Of a DNA stretch of 52,599 nucleotides, positions 28,580 to 36,318 are shown piece by piece. The translations under genes were made by a program, and so were the position numbers. Origin of the DNA: Caldilinea sp. CFX5. Its GTDB lineage: Bacteria > Chloroflexota > Anaerolineae > Caldilineales > Caldilineaceae. The number at the start of each line of letters is the position of its first letter. The stretch's first letter is position 1. The DNA lies in NCBI GenBank assembly GCA_021405325.1, contig QWII01000096.1, positions 5,001-57,599 on the forward strand. Direction: 5' to 3'. The notes under the pieces were generated by a model, which did not search any database, was not told the DNA's origin, and saw only the letters and a program-made list of their open reading frames with translations.

Positions 28580-28713
28580 ACGACAACGAATTGGGAAAAC
28601 AACGAATTTAAACGATACCCAGTAGACCGCAACGCACGGAGTAGGCACGCCCCGTGCCGGTCCGACTGCTTGTGATCGACGGATACTTCGTTGTTTTCCC
28701 AATTCGTTGTCGT
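28580..28713. repeat. 134-bp element with 27-bp perfect terminal inverted repeats
   Basis: Arms 28580-28606 and 28687-28713 (ACGACAACGAATTGGGAAAA...) are perfect 27-bp complements around an 80-nt non-coding centre. The centre contains a small hairpin GGCACG-CCC-CGTGCC. The element fills the gap between the permease and methyltransferase genes. There is no transposase, so it would be a non-autonomous element or a structured RNA spacer. Confidence 0.7.
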
Positions 28714-28744
28714 TCTTGTAAATGATGCTGATATAGCTCTCTGC

Positions 28745-29581
28745 TCATTGTACCTTGTGTAGCCGCGGATTCCAATAGTCATTCAGCCCATCACCCAATA
28801 GATTCACCCCCAGGACAGCCAGCGCCATTGCCCCGCCGGGAAAGATGGCCAGCCACCAGGCCCGGCGCATGAACGGTTGGGCGTTGTTGAGCAAGTAGCC
28901 CCAACTGATCACATCCGGGTCGCCCAGGCCGATAAAGCTCAAACCGGCCTCGGTGAGCATGGCGCCGCCCACTTGCAGCGAGGCATGGACGATCAACGGC
29001 GCCAGGGCATTGGGCAGGATATGGCGCCACAAAATGCGCCCTTCCGCCACCCCCAGACTGCGCGCCGCGGCCACATAGTCGAGTTGTTTGATGCCCAGAA
29101 TGGCCGCGCGCGCCAGCCGTGCCGTGGTCGCCCAACTGGTCAGGGCCAACACCAGGATCAAGTTGCGCAGGCTGGGGCCAAAGAGCGCAATGACGATCAG
29201 TGCCAGAAAGAAACGGGGCAGCACCTGGATCAATTCGGTGAAACGCATGAGCAGGTCATCGATCCAACCGCCGGAAAAGCCGGCTGTGCTGCCGATCAAG
29301 GTGCCAAGCACCAACGCGGCGCACGCCACTGTCAGCCCGACCAGCAGGGAAGTGCGTGCGCCGTAAAGCACGCCACTCAGCAGGTCGCGCCCCAGATCGT
29401 CAGCGCCAAACCAGTGGGCTGCCGAGGGCGGTGTAAAGGGCGTCGTCACCGATTGAAAAGGGAGGAACGGCGCAAGATAGGGCGCCAAGGCGGCGACCAG
29501 CAGAAACGTCAGGGAGAGCAGAACGCCAATCAACGCCGGCAGCGTGTTGAGGAAACGGTGCAAGAAGGGGTAGCGTCGCAT
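28745..29581 (-). CDS. ABC transporter permease, DppC/OppC/NikC type
   Basis: A 278-residue membrane protein with the N-terminal P-F-L-H-R-F-L-N segment, G-A-D-D-L-G-R-D-L-L-S-G-V-L-Y-G-A-R-T-S-L typical of the DppC family, five to six transmembrane helices, and the EAA loop A-A-R-S-L-G-V-A-E-G-R-I-L-W-R-H-I-L-P-N. Its ATG overlaps the stop of the upstream permease by one base (TAATG), so the two are coupled. With its partner it forms the pore for peptides, nickel chelates or similar solutes. Confidence 0.9.
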   Translation of the reverse strand: MRRYPFLHRFLNTLPALIGVLLSLTFLLVAALAPYLAPFLPFQSVTTPFTPPSAAHWFGADDLGRDLLSGVLYGARTSLLVGLTVACAALVLGTLIGSTAGFSGGWIDDLLMRFTELIQVLPRFFLALIVIALFGPSLRNLILVLALTSWATTARLARAAILGIKQLDYVAAARSLGVAEGRILWRHILPNALAPLIVHASLQVGGAMLTEAGLSFIGLGDPDVISWGYLLNNAQPFMRRAWWLAIFPGGAMALAVLGVNLLGDGLNDYWNPRLHKVQ

Positions 29582-30543
29582 TAGTTGACCTGTACGCGTG
29601 GATCGAGCCAGGTGTAGAGCAGATCGGTCGCCAGGTTGGCGAGGACGACGCTGGCCGAAATGAGGAGAAACATGGCATTGATCACGGCAAAGTCGCGATT
29701 GAGCATGGCGCTCAACAGTACTCGCCCCAGGCCCGGCCAGGCAAAGACCGTCTCGGTGAGGACGGCGCCGGCCAGCATAAAGCCCACCTGCCCGCCGATC
29801 AACGTCACCACCGGCAAGAGCGCATTGGGCAGGGCATGGCGCAACAGTCGGTAGCGCAAGGCAAAGCCTTTGGCTTGCGCCGCTTGCATATAGGGCAAGC
29901 TTAATACTTCTAACAACGTGGCGCGGGTGAGCCGGGCAATCGGCGCCAGATATTGCAGGGCCAGCACGCCCACGGGCAGCGCCATGTGATGGAGAACATC
30001 AAGGAAATAGGCCATGCCTTGCTGCCGCACACGGGCATCGACCATGCCCTGCACCGGAAAGAGATCCAGACGCAGGGCCAGGAGCAGCAGAAGAAGTTGC
30101 GCCAGCCAGAAGACCGGCACAGTGTCGCCCAAGACGGCCAGCGTGGTAATCACGCCATCGCTCAACGTGCGGGCGCGGCTGGCGGCCAGTAGCCCCAAGC
30201 CAATGCCCACGATGATTGCCAACAAGAGGGCCGGGAGCATTAACAGGAGGGTGGCCCACAGGTGTTGTCGAATTACGGCAAAGGCCGGTTGGTTGTAGCG
30301 ATAGGAAAAGCCCAGTTCCCCGCGCGCCAGATTCGCCAAATAAATGAACAACTGCTCCCAGAGCGGTCGATCCAGGCCAAACTTGGCGCGCATCATGGCA
30401 TAGTAGCCGGCGTCGCCATCCTCGCCCGCCAGCGCCACAATCGGGTCGCCGGGGGCCAGGTGGATGAGGAGAAAGGTGATGACCGCCGCCCCCAGCATGA
30501 GCAAGATCGCTTGCAGGAGACGGCGCGATAGGTAATAAATCAT
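29581..30543 (-). CDS. ABC transporter permease, DppB/OppB/NikB type
   Basis: A 320-residue membrane protein: I-Y-Y-L-S-R-R-L-L-Q start, T-F-L-L-I-H-L-A-P-G-D-P-I near residue 30 (family signature), and the EAA loop Q-A-A-Q-A-K-G-F-A-L-R-Y-R-L-L-R-H-A-L-P-N. ATG 30543 is used; reading further upstream only enters the palindromic repeat at 30557-30620. It partners with the DppC-type permease. No ATPase gene (DppD/F) lies in this operon or elsewhere in the window, so the energy-supplying subunits must be encoded elsewhere. Confidence 0.9.
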   Translation of the reverse strand: MIYYLSRRLLQAILLMLGAAVITFLLIHLAPGDPIVALAGEDGDAGYYAMMRAKFGLDRPLWEQLFIYLANLARGELGFSYRYNQPAFAVIRQHLWATLLLMLPALLLAIIVGIGLGLLAASRARTLSDGVITTLAVLGDTVPVFWLAQLLLLLLALRLDLFPVQGMVDARVRQQGMAYFLDVLHHMALPVGVLALQYLAPIARLTRATLLEVLSLPYMQAAQAKGFALRYRLLRHALPNALLPVVTLIGGQVGFMLAGAVLTETVFAWPGLGRVLLSAMLNRDFAVINAMFLLISASVVLANLATDLLYTWLDPRVQVN

Positions 30544-30556
30544 GGTGGGTATCTGG

Positions 30557-30620
30557 CGTAGGTGCGGTTTGTAACCGCACGGGTTCACCATAGCCCGTGC
30601 GGTTACAAACCGCACCTACG
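30557..30620. repeat. 27-bp palindromic repeat, two facing copies of GTGCGGTTTGTAACCGCAC
   Basis: Arms 30557-30583 and 30594-30620 are perfect complements around a 10-nt loop. Each arm is itself palindromic (GTGCGGTT-TGT-AACCGCAC). A third copy of the same word lies at 39096-39121. It sits in the gap between the solute-binding gene and the permease gene of the peptide-type importer, where it may fold as an intercistronic hairpin and reduce downstream expression. Confidence 0.85.
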
Positions 30621-30638
30621 ATTCTTTCTAGTGATTAT

Positions 30639-32252
30639 TTACTTCGCAAGCCAGGCGGCTTCGACCAGGTGGCCGGACCAGGGCGCCAGCCCGTGGAGAT
30701 TGGCGCGGGCGGCGCGGGTGGAATCGGTCTCGACCAGCCACCAATAGGGCAGTTCATCGACCAGAATCTTTTGCACTTCGGCGTAGAGTTCACCGCGCTT
30801 GGTCAGATCCGGTTCTTGGGCAGCCTGGTCAAAGAGTTCATCGACCTTGGGGTTGCGATAGGTCGCGCCATTGGAGAAGGGGATATTGCCGATGTTGGTT
30901 GAGACATAGACGCGGCTGACGCCAATCGTCGGGTCGGTGTTGTTGCAATAGCTGATCAGGTTGGTGTCAAAGTCGCGCTGTTCAAAGACCTGGGTCAAAA
31001 AGGCAGCGCGCTCTAGCGGCACCGATTCCAGGTTGATGCCCACGTCGGCGAGGTTGGCTTTCATCACCTCGGCGTATTTGTTGAAGTTGGGGAAGTGCAG
31101 CAGGGTGATCGTAAAACGGTTGCCCTGTGCATCTTTGGCGAGACCGGCACTGTCAAGTAATTCATTGGCTTTTTCCACATTGTACTCATATTGGGTCACA
31201 GCGGGCGTGTAGGCAAAGGTCATCTGGCTGTTGATCGGCCCTGTCGCCACGCGTCCCTGGCCAAAGATGACCTGCTCTAAAATCTGTTGACGATTGATGG
31301 CGTGCGCGATGGCCTGGCGCACGGCCAAATTTTGGAAAACCTCCCGTTCCAGGTTAAAGGTCACGGTCATGTTACAAAAGCCGCCGCCCGGCCCGCTATT
31401 GACGTTGAAAAGCTGGATGTTGGGGTCCTGGCTCAACCGCTCCACCTCCGGCCCCGGTACGCCCCAGATAAAATCGACCTCGCCCTGCTCCAGCGCCAGC
31501 AACTGGGTGTTCTGCTCCGGGATCACACGGAAGACCACTTCGTCCAGATAAGGCAGCCCCGCTTTGAAATAGTTCTCGTTGCGCACCAGGCGGATGGTGT
31601 CGTTCACCTTGTACTCGGCCAGTTTGAACGGCCCCGTGCCGACCGGTTGTAAGTTTTCGGGCGCCGTCTGAATGTCCGCTACGTTTTCATAGATATGCTT
31701 GGGCAGAATCGGCGCTTCGGTCGAGTTAAGCCGTTGCAAGAGCGCGGCGTAGGGACTCTTGAAGGTAAAGACCACGGTGTTATCGTCGGGCGTCTCGATG
31801 CCGGCCAGAATGTTTTCCAACCCGGCCTTGGTGCGTGAATGGAATTGCAGAAGGATCTTTTCAAAGGTAAATTTCACATCGGCGGAAGTGAAAGGCTGAC
31901 CATCATGCCACTGCACCCCCTCGGCCAGGTGAAAAGTGTAGGTCGTGCCGTCGGCGCTGGTCTCCCAACTGGTCGCCAGATCGGGCAGCGGGTTGGCATT
32001 GTCATCCACCTCCACCAGTCCGTTAAAGAGTGAACCGGTGACGGCGTGGACATTGAAGCCGGTGCTGATGCCGGGGTTAAAGTGGCCGGGGTCTTCGGTG
32101 ATGGCAATCACGGCCACCCCACCTTGGACAGGACCGCCGGCCTGTGAAGAGGCGCCCGGCGCGGCCGGTGCAGCCGGCGCGACCGGCACACAAGCATTGA
32201 CCAACAACGTCACGAACAGCAGAAGAGCAATCATGGATCGACGGATGTTCAT
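30639..32252 (-). CDS. ABC transporter solute-binding lipoprotein, DppA/OppA/NikA type
   Basis: A 537-residue exported lipoprotein: signal with lipobox L-V-N-A-C, then an Ala/Pro linker. The SBP_bac_5 core follows (E-D-P-G-H-F-N-P-G, N-G-L-V-E-V-D, L-A-T-S-W-E-T-S-A-D-G-T-T-Y-T-F-H-L, G-T-G-P-F-K-L). It is the first gene of the importer read leftwards (binding protein, then two permeases). The substrate could be di/oligopeptides, nickel, or a glycan-derived solute. Because the next operon upstream encodes a nickel enzyme, nickel uptake is a thought, but I see no His pattern that proves it. Confidence 0.9.
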   Translation of the reverse strand: MNIRRSMIALLLFVTLLVNACVPVAPAAPAAPGASSQAGGPVQGGVAVIAITEDPGHFNPGISTGFNVHAVTGSLFNGLVEVDDNANPLPDLATSWETSADGTTYTFHLAEGVQWHDGQPFTSADVKFTFEKILLQFHSRTKAGLENILAGIETPDDNTVVFTFKSPYAALLQRLNSTEAPILPKHIYENVADIQTAPENLQPVGTGPFKLAEYKVNDTIRLVRNENYFKAGLPYLDEVVFRVIPEQNTQLLALEQGEVDFIWGVPGPEVERLSQDPNIQLFNVNSGPGGGFCNMTVTFNLEREVFQNLAVRQAIAHAINRQQILEQVIFGQGRVATGPINSQMTFAYTPAVTQYEYNVEKANELLDSAGLAKDAQGNRFTITLLHFPNFNKYAEVMKANLADVGINLESVPLERAAFLTQVFEQRDFDTNLISYCNNTDPTIGVSRVYVSTNIGNIPFSNGATYRNPKVDELFDQAAQEPDLTKRGELYAEVQKILVDELPYWWLVETDSTRAARANLHGLAPWSGHLVEAAWLAK

Positions 32253-32305
32253 CTTCTCCTCCTCCGAATCAATGTGGATGGTTTGTCTGGATTGGTTGGG
32301 ATTAG

Positions 32306-33325
32306 TTATAGTTTGTGCGTCACCAGGACCGAACCGGCCCAGGTGGGCAAGTTTAGGCGGGTTGGTGGGACAAAGCCGGCCTGCGCCAGCCAGCCTTGCA
32401 TTTCACTTAAGGTAGCAATGTCGCCGGCCTGAGTGGAGAGCAACATGTGCAGTGAGGCAATGGTTACTTCGGGTGGACCGGTGCGCTCCTCTGCAAAGCA
32501 CCACTCGCGGATGGCAAGTTGCCCGCTGGGAACCAGGGCTTGATGGGCCTTGCGCAAGAGCGCCAGCTTCCCTGCCGGCGTTTCACTGACCAGGACGCCA
32601 AAGAGCAGGATGAGATCGTAGCCCGCGCCCAGATCGTCGGTCTGAAAATTACCGGTTTGCACAGCCACGCGATCCGCCATGCCGGCGCGATCAATAATGC
32701 TGCGCGCGGCTTCCGCCGCCGCCGGCAATTCAAAGACCGTCGGCTGCACATTGGGGTAACGCTGCGCCAACGCCATGCTGTAGCCGCCATGTCCACCCCC
32801 CACATCCAGCACCCGCAAAGGGCGATCGGTGGGCAAGGTGAGCGCCGTGGCGACAGCGGGGGCATTGACCCGCGCCAGATCATAGAGCGCCAGTTCAAAG
32901 TCCAGCACCCAATTGGTCTGCCCCTCGTCGCGAATGTTGGCGTCGGGCCGTTGACCGGTGCGCACTGCTGCATCGAGCCAACTCCAACGCTGGTAAAAGG
33001 CATGTTCGCGCCGCACCATGTGGCCCATGTAGTACGGCGCATCCTGGGCAAGACAGGTGGCGGCCAGCGGGGCATTGGCGTAGTGGTCGTTTTCTTTGGT
33101 CAGGAGATCCAACGCCACTGCGGCATTGAGCAGTCGCGCCAGCGCCGCAGCATCGCTTCCCGTTTGTACGGCGAGGGTGCTTGCCGTGGCTGGGCCATTG
33201 GCCAGCGCCTGGAAAACCCCCAACCGCGTACAGGTGATCAGCACCTGGCCCACCCGGTAGCCGCGTAACATTTTCTGGATCTGGAGCCAGTGGTCGAGTT
33301 TGGTCTCGTCAACGTCAGTGGTCAA
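32306..33325 (-). CDS. SAM-dependent O-methyltransferase with dimerisation domain
   Basis: A 339-residue protein. The N-terminal ~90 residues are a winged-helix dimerisation domain (G-Y-R-V-G-Q-V-L-I-T-C-T-R-L-G-V-F, then L-A-V-Q-T-G). The C-terminal part is a Rossmann methyltransferase with the SAM motif V-L-D-V-G-G-G-H-G-G-Y-S (residues ~170) and F-E-L-P. It belongs to the plant caffeate/HIOMT-like methyltransferase family, which methylates hydroxyls of small aromatic or polyketide-like compounds. The catalytic His-Glu pair is not obvious. It is monocistronic, 53 bases upstream of the importer operon, with the 33354-33491 element in its promoter region. Confidence 0.85.
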   Translation of the reverse strand: MTTDVDETKLDHWLQIQKMLRGYRVGQVLITCTRLGVFQALANGPATASTLAVQTGSDAAALARLLNAAVALDLLTKENDHYANAPLAATCLAQDAPYYMGHMVRREHAFYQRWSWLDAAVRTGQRPDANIRDEGQTNWVLDFELALYDLARVNAPAVATALTLPTDRPLRVLDVGGGHGGYSMALAQRYPNVQPTVFELPAAAEAARSIIDRAGMADRVAVQTGNFQTDDLGAGYDLILLFGVLVSETPAGKLALLRKAHQALVPSGQLAIREWCFAEERTGPPEVTIASLHMLLSTQAGDIATLSEMQGWLAQAGFVPPTRLNLPTWAGSVLVTHKL

Positions 33326-33353
33326 AACGTTACCTCCGAAGGATGCAAGACAC

Positions 33354-33491
33354 CACTACAACGGATTCAGAAGGTAACGGATTGCCTGCTGCTCACTAGA
33401 AATGGCTGGAACAACAAGCATAAAAAACAATTTATTCGTAACCATGCGGCGCCATCATGAAAATCCGTTACCTTCTGAATCCGTTGTAGTG
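33354..33491. repeat. 138-bp MITE-like element with 30-bp perfect terminal inverted repeats
   Basis: Arms 33354-33383 and 33462-33491 (CACTACAACGGATTCAGAAGG...) pair perfectly over 30 bp around a 78-nt AT-richer centre without coding potential. It lies between the CooC-type gene stop and the methyltransferase start. I see no convincing target-site duplication. The form resembles a miniature inverted-repeat element; its sequence differs from the 28580-28713 element. Confidence 0.75.
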
Positions 33492-33539
33492 TCGCGCGCC
33501 CTCTTTCTTCGCTTGATGTGCATAGGTATGGAAACCGCA

Positions 33540-34361
33540 CTACCGGTTTATAGATTGTCGATCAATTCGTGAGCTATTGCCTAACGCTCTCCGCGCAAAT
33601 GCCCGCAAGCTTTCGGTTAAAGTCCGCAGCGCCTGTATGGCCGGCGACGTTGGCGCGTAATCGATCAACGCCTGGCCATTCTGTTCTGCCGCTACTGCCG
33701 CTTCATCATAGGGAATACTACCCAGCAGCGTCAGCCCGTGTTTCTCACAGAATTGGCGAATCGCCAACTCCTCCGTTGGGGTGCGCACGCGGTTGGCGAC
33801 CACGAGAATGTGGGGCAGCGCCATTTGGGCGGCCAGGTCGCGAATGCGGGCGGCGGCTTCTAACGCCCGGTAGTAGGCTTCGGTGACGATCAACAGCACA
33901 TCGACATGCTCCGCCGTGCCGCGCCCCAGATGTTCCAGCCCCGCCTCCATGTCCAGCACCACCACATCGGCCTCAGCGACAAGATGGCCGGTGATGCCAC
34001 GGGCGACGGCGTGGGCTTCACAGCGACAGCCGACGCTCGCCTTCTCGACTTCGCCGGTGAGGATCAACTGTACGCCATCGGGGGCGGGGATGCCGTAATC
34101 GGCAATAAACGCGGTGACGGGTTGGCGCAGATGGACATAGGCTTTGCCCTGGTCGTCGGTGCGCCATTCGGTCAAGCCCATGGGCACGGCGGGCAGCATC
34201 GCCATCCGTTCGCGTGGAATGCCCAGCGTATGGGCTAGGTTGGGATTGGAATCGCCATCCAAGGCCAGGACGCGTTGCCGTTGTTGCGCCAGTAGACGGG
34301 CCAGCGCGCCGGCAATGGTTGTCTTGCCGACGCCGCCTTTGCCGGTGATGGCGATTTTCAT
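33540..34361 (-). CDS. CooC-type nickel-insertion ATPase (MinD/ParA-like)
   Basis: A 273-residue P-loop protein. It has the deviant Walker A G-K-G-G-V-G-K-T-T near residues 7-15, the D-G-D-S-N-P-N-L-A signature, and a C-x-C motif (Cys112, Cys114) in S-V-G-C-R-C-E-A-H that binds metal at the dimer interface in CooC. CooC loads nickel into carbon monoxide dehydrogenase. No CODH gene is in the window, and this gene ends a hydrogenase operon, so it may serve the [NiFe] centre, possibly replacing HypB. It is the last gene of the 42899-33540 operon. The MITE-like element follows. Confidence 0.85.
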   Translation of the reverse strand: MKIAITGKGGVGKTTIAGALARLLAQQRQRVLALDGDSNPNLAHTLGIPRERMAMLPAVPMGLTEWRTDDQGKAYVHLRQPVTAFIADYGIPAPDGVQLILTGEVEKASVGCRCEAHAVARGITGHLVAEADVVVLDMEAGLEHLGRGTAEHVDVLLIVTEAYYRALEAAARIRDLAAQMALPHILVVANRVRTPTEELAIRQFCEKHGLTLLGSIPYDEAAVAAEQNGQALIDYAPTSPAIQALRTLTESLRAFARRALGNSSRIDRQSINR

Positions 34362-34415
34362 ACCGTGTCTCCCTGTAATGAGCTAAACACATCTCATGAC
34401 TATCCATGAGTCACT

Positions 34416-34652
34416 TTATTCTTGTACCGCAATCCTATTGGGCGTGCTTACTAAATAAACCTTACCTAGCCTACGCTTAAATAAATGACGGTATTGCTCA
34501 TTGCTTATTCGCGCAGAAATTTGACTTGTGGGAACAGGGGCGTGATCTTTTCTCGTGTACAACTGTTGAGAATTTATCGCATCGGCAATCGCTTGGATGC
34601 TCGACGCTCCTTTCTGGTTTAAAACCCAGATTATAGCTTCATGCAAAAGCAT
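34416..34652 (-). CDS. Small HARE-HTH-like protein
   Basis: A 78-residue protein: A-I-I-W-V-L-N-Q-K-G-A-S-S-I-Q-A-I-A-D-A-I-N, then T-S-Q-I-S-A-R-I-S-N and R-L-G-K-V-Y-L-V-S. The pattern of a helix, a helix-turn-helix and a short beta wing resembles the HARE-HTH/ASXL domain found in regulators and some restriction enzymes. The base composition looks AT-richer than the neighbours, suggesting late arrival. It sits between the protease gene and the CooC-type gene, same strand. It could be a small regulator or an accessory of no metabolic role; confidence in the fold is modest. Confidence 0.6.
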   Translation of the reverse strand: MLLHEAIIWVLNQKGASSIQAIADAINSQQLYTRKDHAPVPTSQISARISNEQYRHLFKRRLGKVYLVSTPNRIAVQE

Positions 34653-34672
34653 ATAAAATTTCCTTCCGTTAT

Positions 34673-35188
34673 TTATTGTTTTACCTGATTGAGATCAATA
34701 ATGAGCTTTCTAATTTGTTCTACTGCTCTTGGCACTGCGGCTTCCACCACCGGACTCAACCCCAGGTCAAAATCATCATAGTGCGCCGGCTGGCAACCGA
34801 GAATAACGACTTGGGCCGGCAGTGCATGAATGGCCTTGGCCAGCATCATCGCCCGTGTTGGGTTGGTGTAGTGCATGTCAGCGAGAAACTCGCAGCGCCG
34901 GTCAAAGTCGAGGGCGTACACATCCGGCACTTCGGCTGCCAGGAGAAAGAGTTGCCCTGGTTCGCCGTCCCGTTGCACAGCGTCAACGATAATCAACACA
35001 TCATAGCCGGTCAACAACTCCTGCACCAGTCGGATCCCTGCAATCCCGGTTTCCATAACGGTGACACCGGGAGGGAGATTGCCCTGATCCAACAGATGAT
35101 GCACCACCGCAATGCCAAAACCATCATCCTGGCGCAGCACATTGCCGACGCCGGTGATCAGAATGCGCAAAGACGCCTTTTCACTCAT
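34673..35188 (-). CDS. Hydrogenase maturation protease (HyaD/HupD/HycI family)
   Basis: A 171-residue protein: I-L-I-T-G-V-G-N-V-L-R-Q-D-D-G-F-G-I (the G-x-G-N-x-L-x-x-D-D-G motif whose Asp/Glu contact nickel), then V-M-E-T-G-I-A-G, D-V-L-I-I-V-D-A and a C-terminal H-Y-D-D-F. It cleaves the C-terminal tail of the hydrogenase large subunit after nickel insertion. The large subunit at 37090 indeed carries a 22-residue tail. The ATG overlaps the stop of the Rieske gene by four bases (ATGA). Confidence 0.9.
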   Translation of the reverse strand: MSEKASLRILITGVGNVLRQDDGFGIAVVHHLLDQGNLPPGVTVMETGIAGIRLVQELLTGYDVLIIVDAVQRDGEPGQLFLLAAEVPDVYALDFDRRCEFLADMHYTNPTRAMMLAKAIHALPAQVVILGCQPAHYDDFDLGLSPVVEAAVPRAVEQIRKLIIDLNQVKQ

Positions 35189-35907
35189 TCGTCTGCCTGC
35201 ACACTGGCCCACTCTACCGGCGGCGGCAGCAGATGGGGCGGGATATTAAAGCCGATGCGCAGGTCGCCCCGCTCGCCGACCAGCACCGGATATTGGGTTA
35301 ATTTCAGCCCGGAGCCATTCTGGATTTCGCCGCTACGGAGGTCATAGCGGCAACCGTGCCAAGGACAGAGCAGCATATGCCCCGTCACCGTCCCCCGATC
35401 CAGCGGTAGGATCGAATCGAGGCAGGCGTTCTGATACGCCACTGGAACGCCCGCCACGTTGGCTAACAAGATGCGCTCACCTTCAATCACCAGCCCGTGT
35501 ACTGCCCCGGCCGGCAGCGTCGCTAAGTTTCCCGCCGGCGCCCACAGCGGTTCCCGAATGGCCGGCGTATTCAGCAACTGGGTCAGGGGAATAAAGGTGC
35601 GATTGGTGACTGGCGGTGGTGGGGTCGGCGCCTCGTCCACCGGCACAAAGCCATAGAGCATCATGAGCGCTTGCAAGGCATAATCATTGGCAATGGCCGC
35701 TTTAAGGTGCGGCGCTTGGGCATCGATCAACCCGACCAATCGTGTTAATGCTTCACGATGCAGCAGATCGAGACAATGGAGCAGTTCAAAAACCTGATCC
35801 TTGACCTGAGGGAACGGCAAGGCTTCGACGCCCTGTAACAAGGTTTGAATATGTTCAGCCAACTGCTCGTAGTCGCGGTCGGTAAGTCGCGGTATCGATT
35901 CACTCAT
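35185..35907 (-). CDS. NifU/Rieske-like iron-sulfur protein of hydrogenase operon
   Basis: A 240-residue protein of two parts. The N-terminal ~100 residues are helical (L-H-C-L-D-L-L-H-R-E-A-L-T-R-L, ending A-L-Q-A-L-M-M-L-Y-G-F-V-P), the type of domain found in proteins beside 1h hydrogenases. The C-terminal ~100 residues are Rieske-like: Y-Q-N-A-C-L-D-S-I-L-P-L-D-R-G and L-C-P-W-H-G-C-R-Y-D-L. A normal Rieske [2Fe-2S] centre needs C-x-H plus C-x-x-H; here the first pair is C-L-D, so the first His is replaced by Asp. It might bind a modified cluster or none. Its role may be electron transfer from the hydrogenase or cluster assembly. The start follows 6 bases after the preceding stop. Confidence 0.82.
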   Translation of the reverse strand: MSESIPRLTDRDYEQLAEHIQTLLQGVEALPFPQVKDQVFELLHCLDLLHREALTRLVGLIDAQAPHLKAAIANDYALQALMMLYGFVPVDEAPTPPPPVTNRTFIPLTQLLNTPAIREPLWAPAGNLATLPAGAVHGLVIEGERILLANVAGVPVAYQNACLDSILPLDRGTVTGHMLLCPWHGCRYDLRSGEIQNGSGLKLTQYPVLVGERGDLRIGFNIPPHLLPPPVEWASVQADE

Positions 35908-35913
35908 GAAAGG

Positions 35914-36318
35914 TCAATGATGTCCGTGTGACGGGCAATTGCTGGCATCCCCCGTTTGATGACAACTACAATCGGCGCTGCATTCGCCATGTCCGCTCTT
36001 CTGCATCCCGGCAAATTCATCTTTGAAACGCCGTCCCCCTTCCTTGCGCCCTAAATCAGAAAGCGCGTAGCGCACGGCTTGATTGGCCTCACGCGTGTCT
36101 ACATATTGACGAATCACATAGCCATCGGCGGCGGCGCGTTCCAGATGCTGTTGCAGAAAGAGCGGTTCGGCGGCCAGAAAAACCGCTAGTTCTTGGGGTG
36201 TCACGGCGTCGCCCAATCCTTCCCCGCGCAGCCAGTACATGACCTGCAATAGCTCGTCGCGCCAGAAGAGATCATCAAGCGGGTCAGTGGACTTTGGCGG
36301 CAAGTCGTCGGTCATCAT
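35914..36318 (-). CDS. Winged-helix-like protein with Cys/His-rich metal-binding tail
   Basis: A 134-residue protein with an N-terminal helical winged-helix-like part (D-E-L-L-Q-V-M-Y-W-L-R-G-E-G-L, then L-E-R-A-A-A-D-G-Y-V-I and R-Y-A-L-S-D-L-G-R-K-E-G). The tail H-G-E-C-S-A-D-C-S-C-H-Q...C-P-S-H-G-H-H contains four Cys and several His. The tail suggests nickel, zinc or iron binding. The gene overlaps the end of the upstream maturation-like gene by about 35 bases and is followed by the Rieske-like gene, so it is likely part of hydrogenase assembly or regulation. ATG 36318 is chosen; 36315 and 36330 are also possible. No named family is recognised. Confidence 0.75.
   Translation of the reverse strand: MMTDDLPPKSTDPLDDLFWRDELLQVMYWLRGEGLGDAVTPQELAVFLAAEPLFLQQHLERAAADGYVIRQYVDTREANQAVRYALSDLGRKEGGRRFKDEFAGMQKSGHGECSADCSCHQTGDASNCPSHGHH

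Noticed and set aside
28544..28744. Possible SAM or cobalamin riboswitch upstream of the MetE-like gene
   Set aside because: The gap is filled by a perfect inverted-repeat element and I see none of the conserved riboswitch motifs.
33354..33491. Insertion sequence
   Set aside because: There are inverted ends but no transposase frame inside; at 138 bp it can only be a non-autonomous remnant or other palindromic element.
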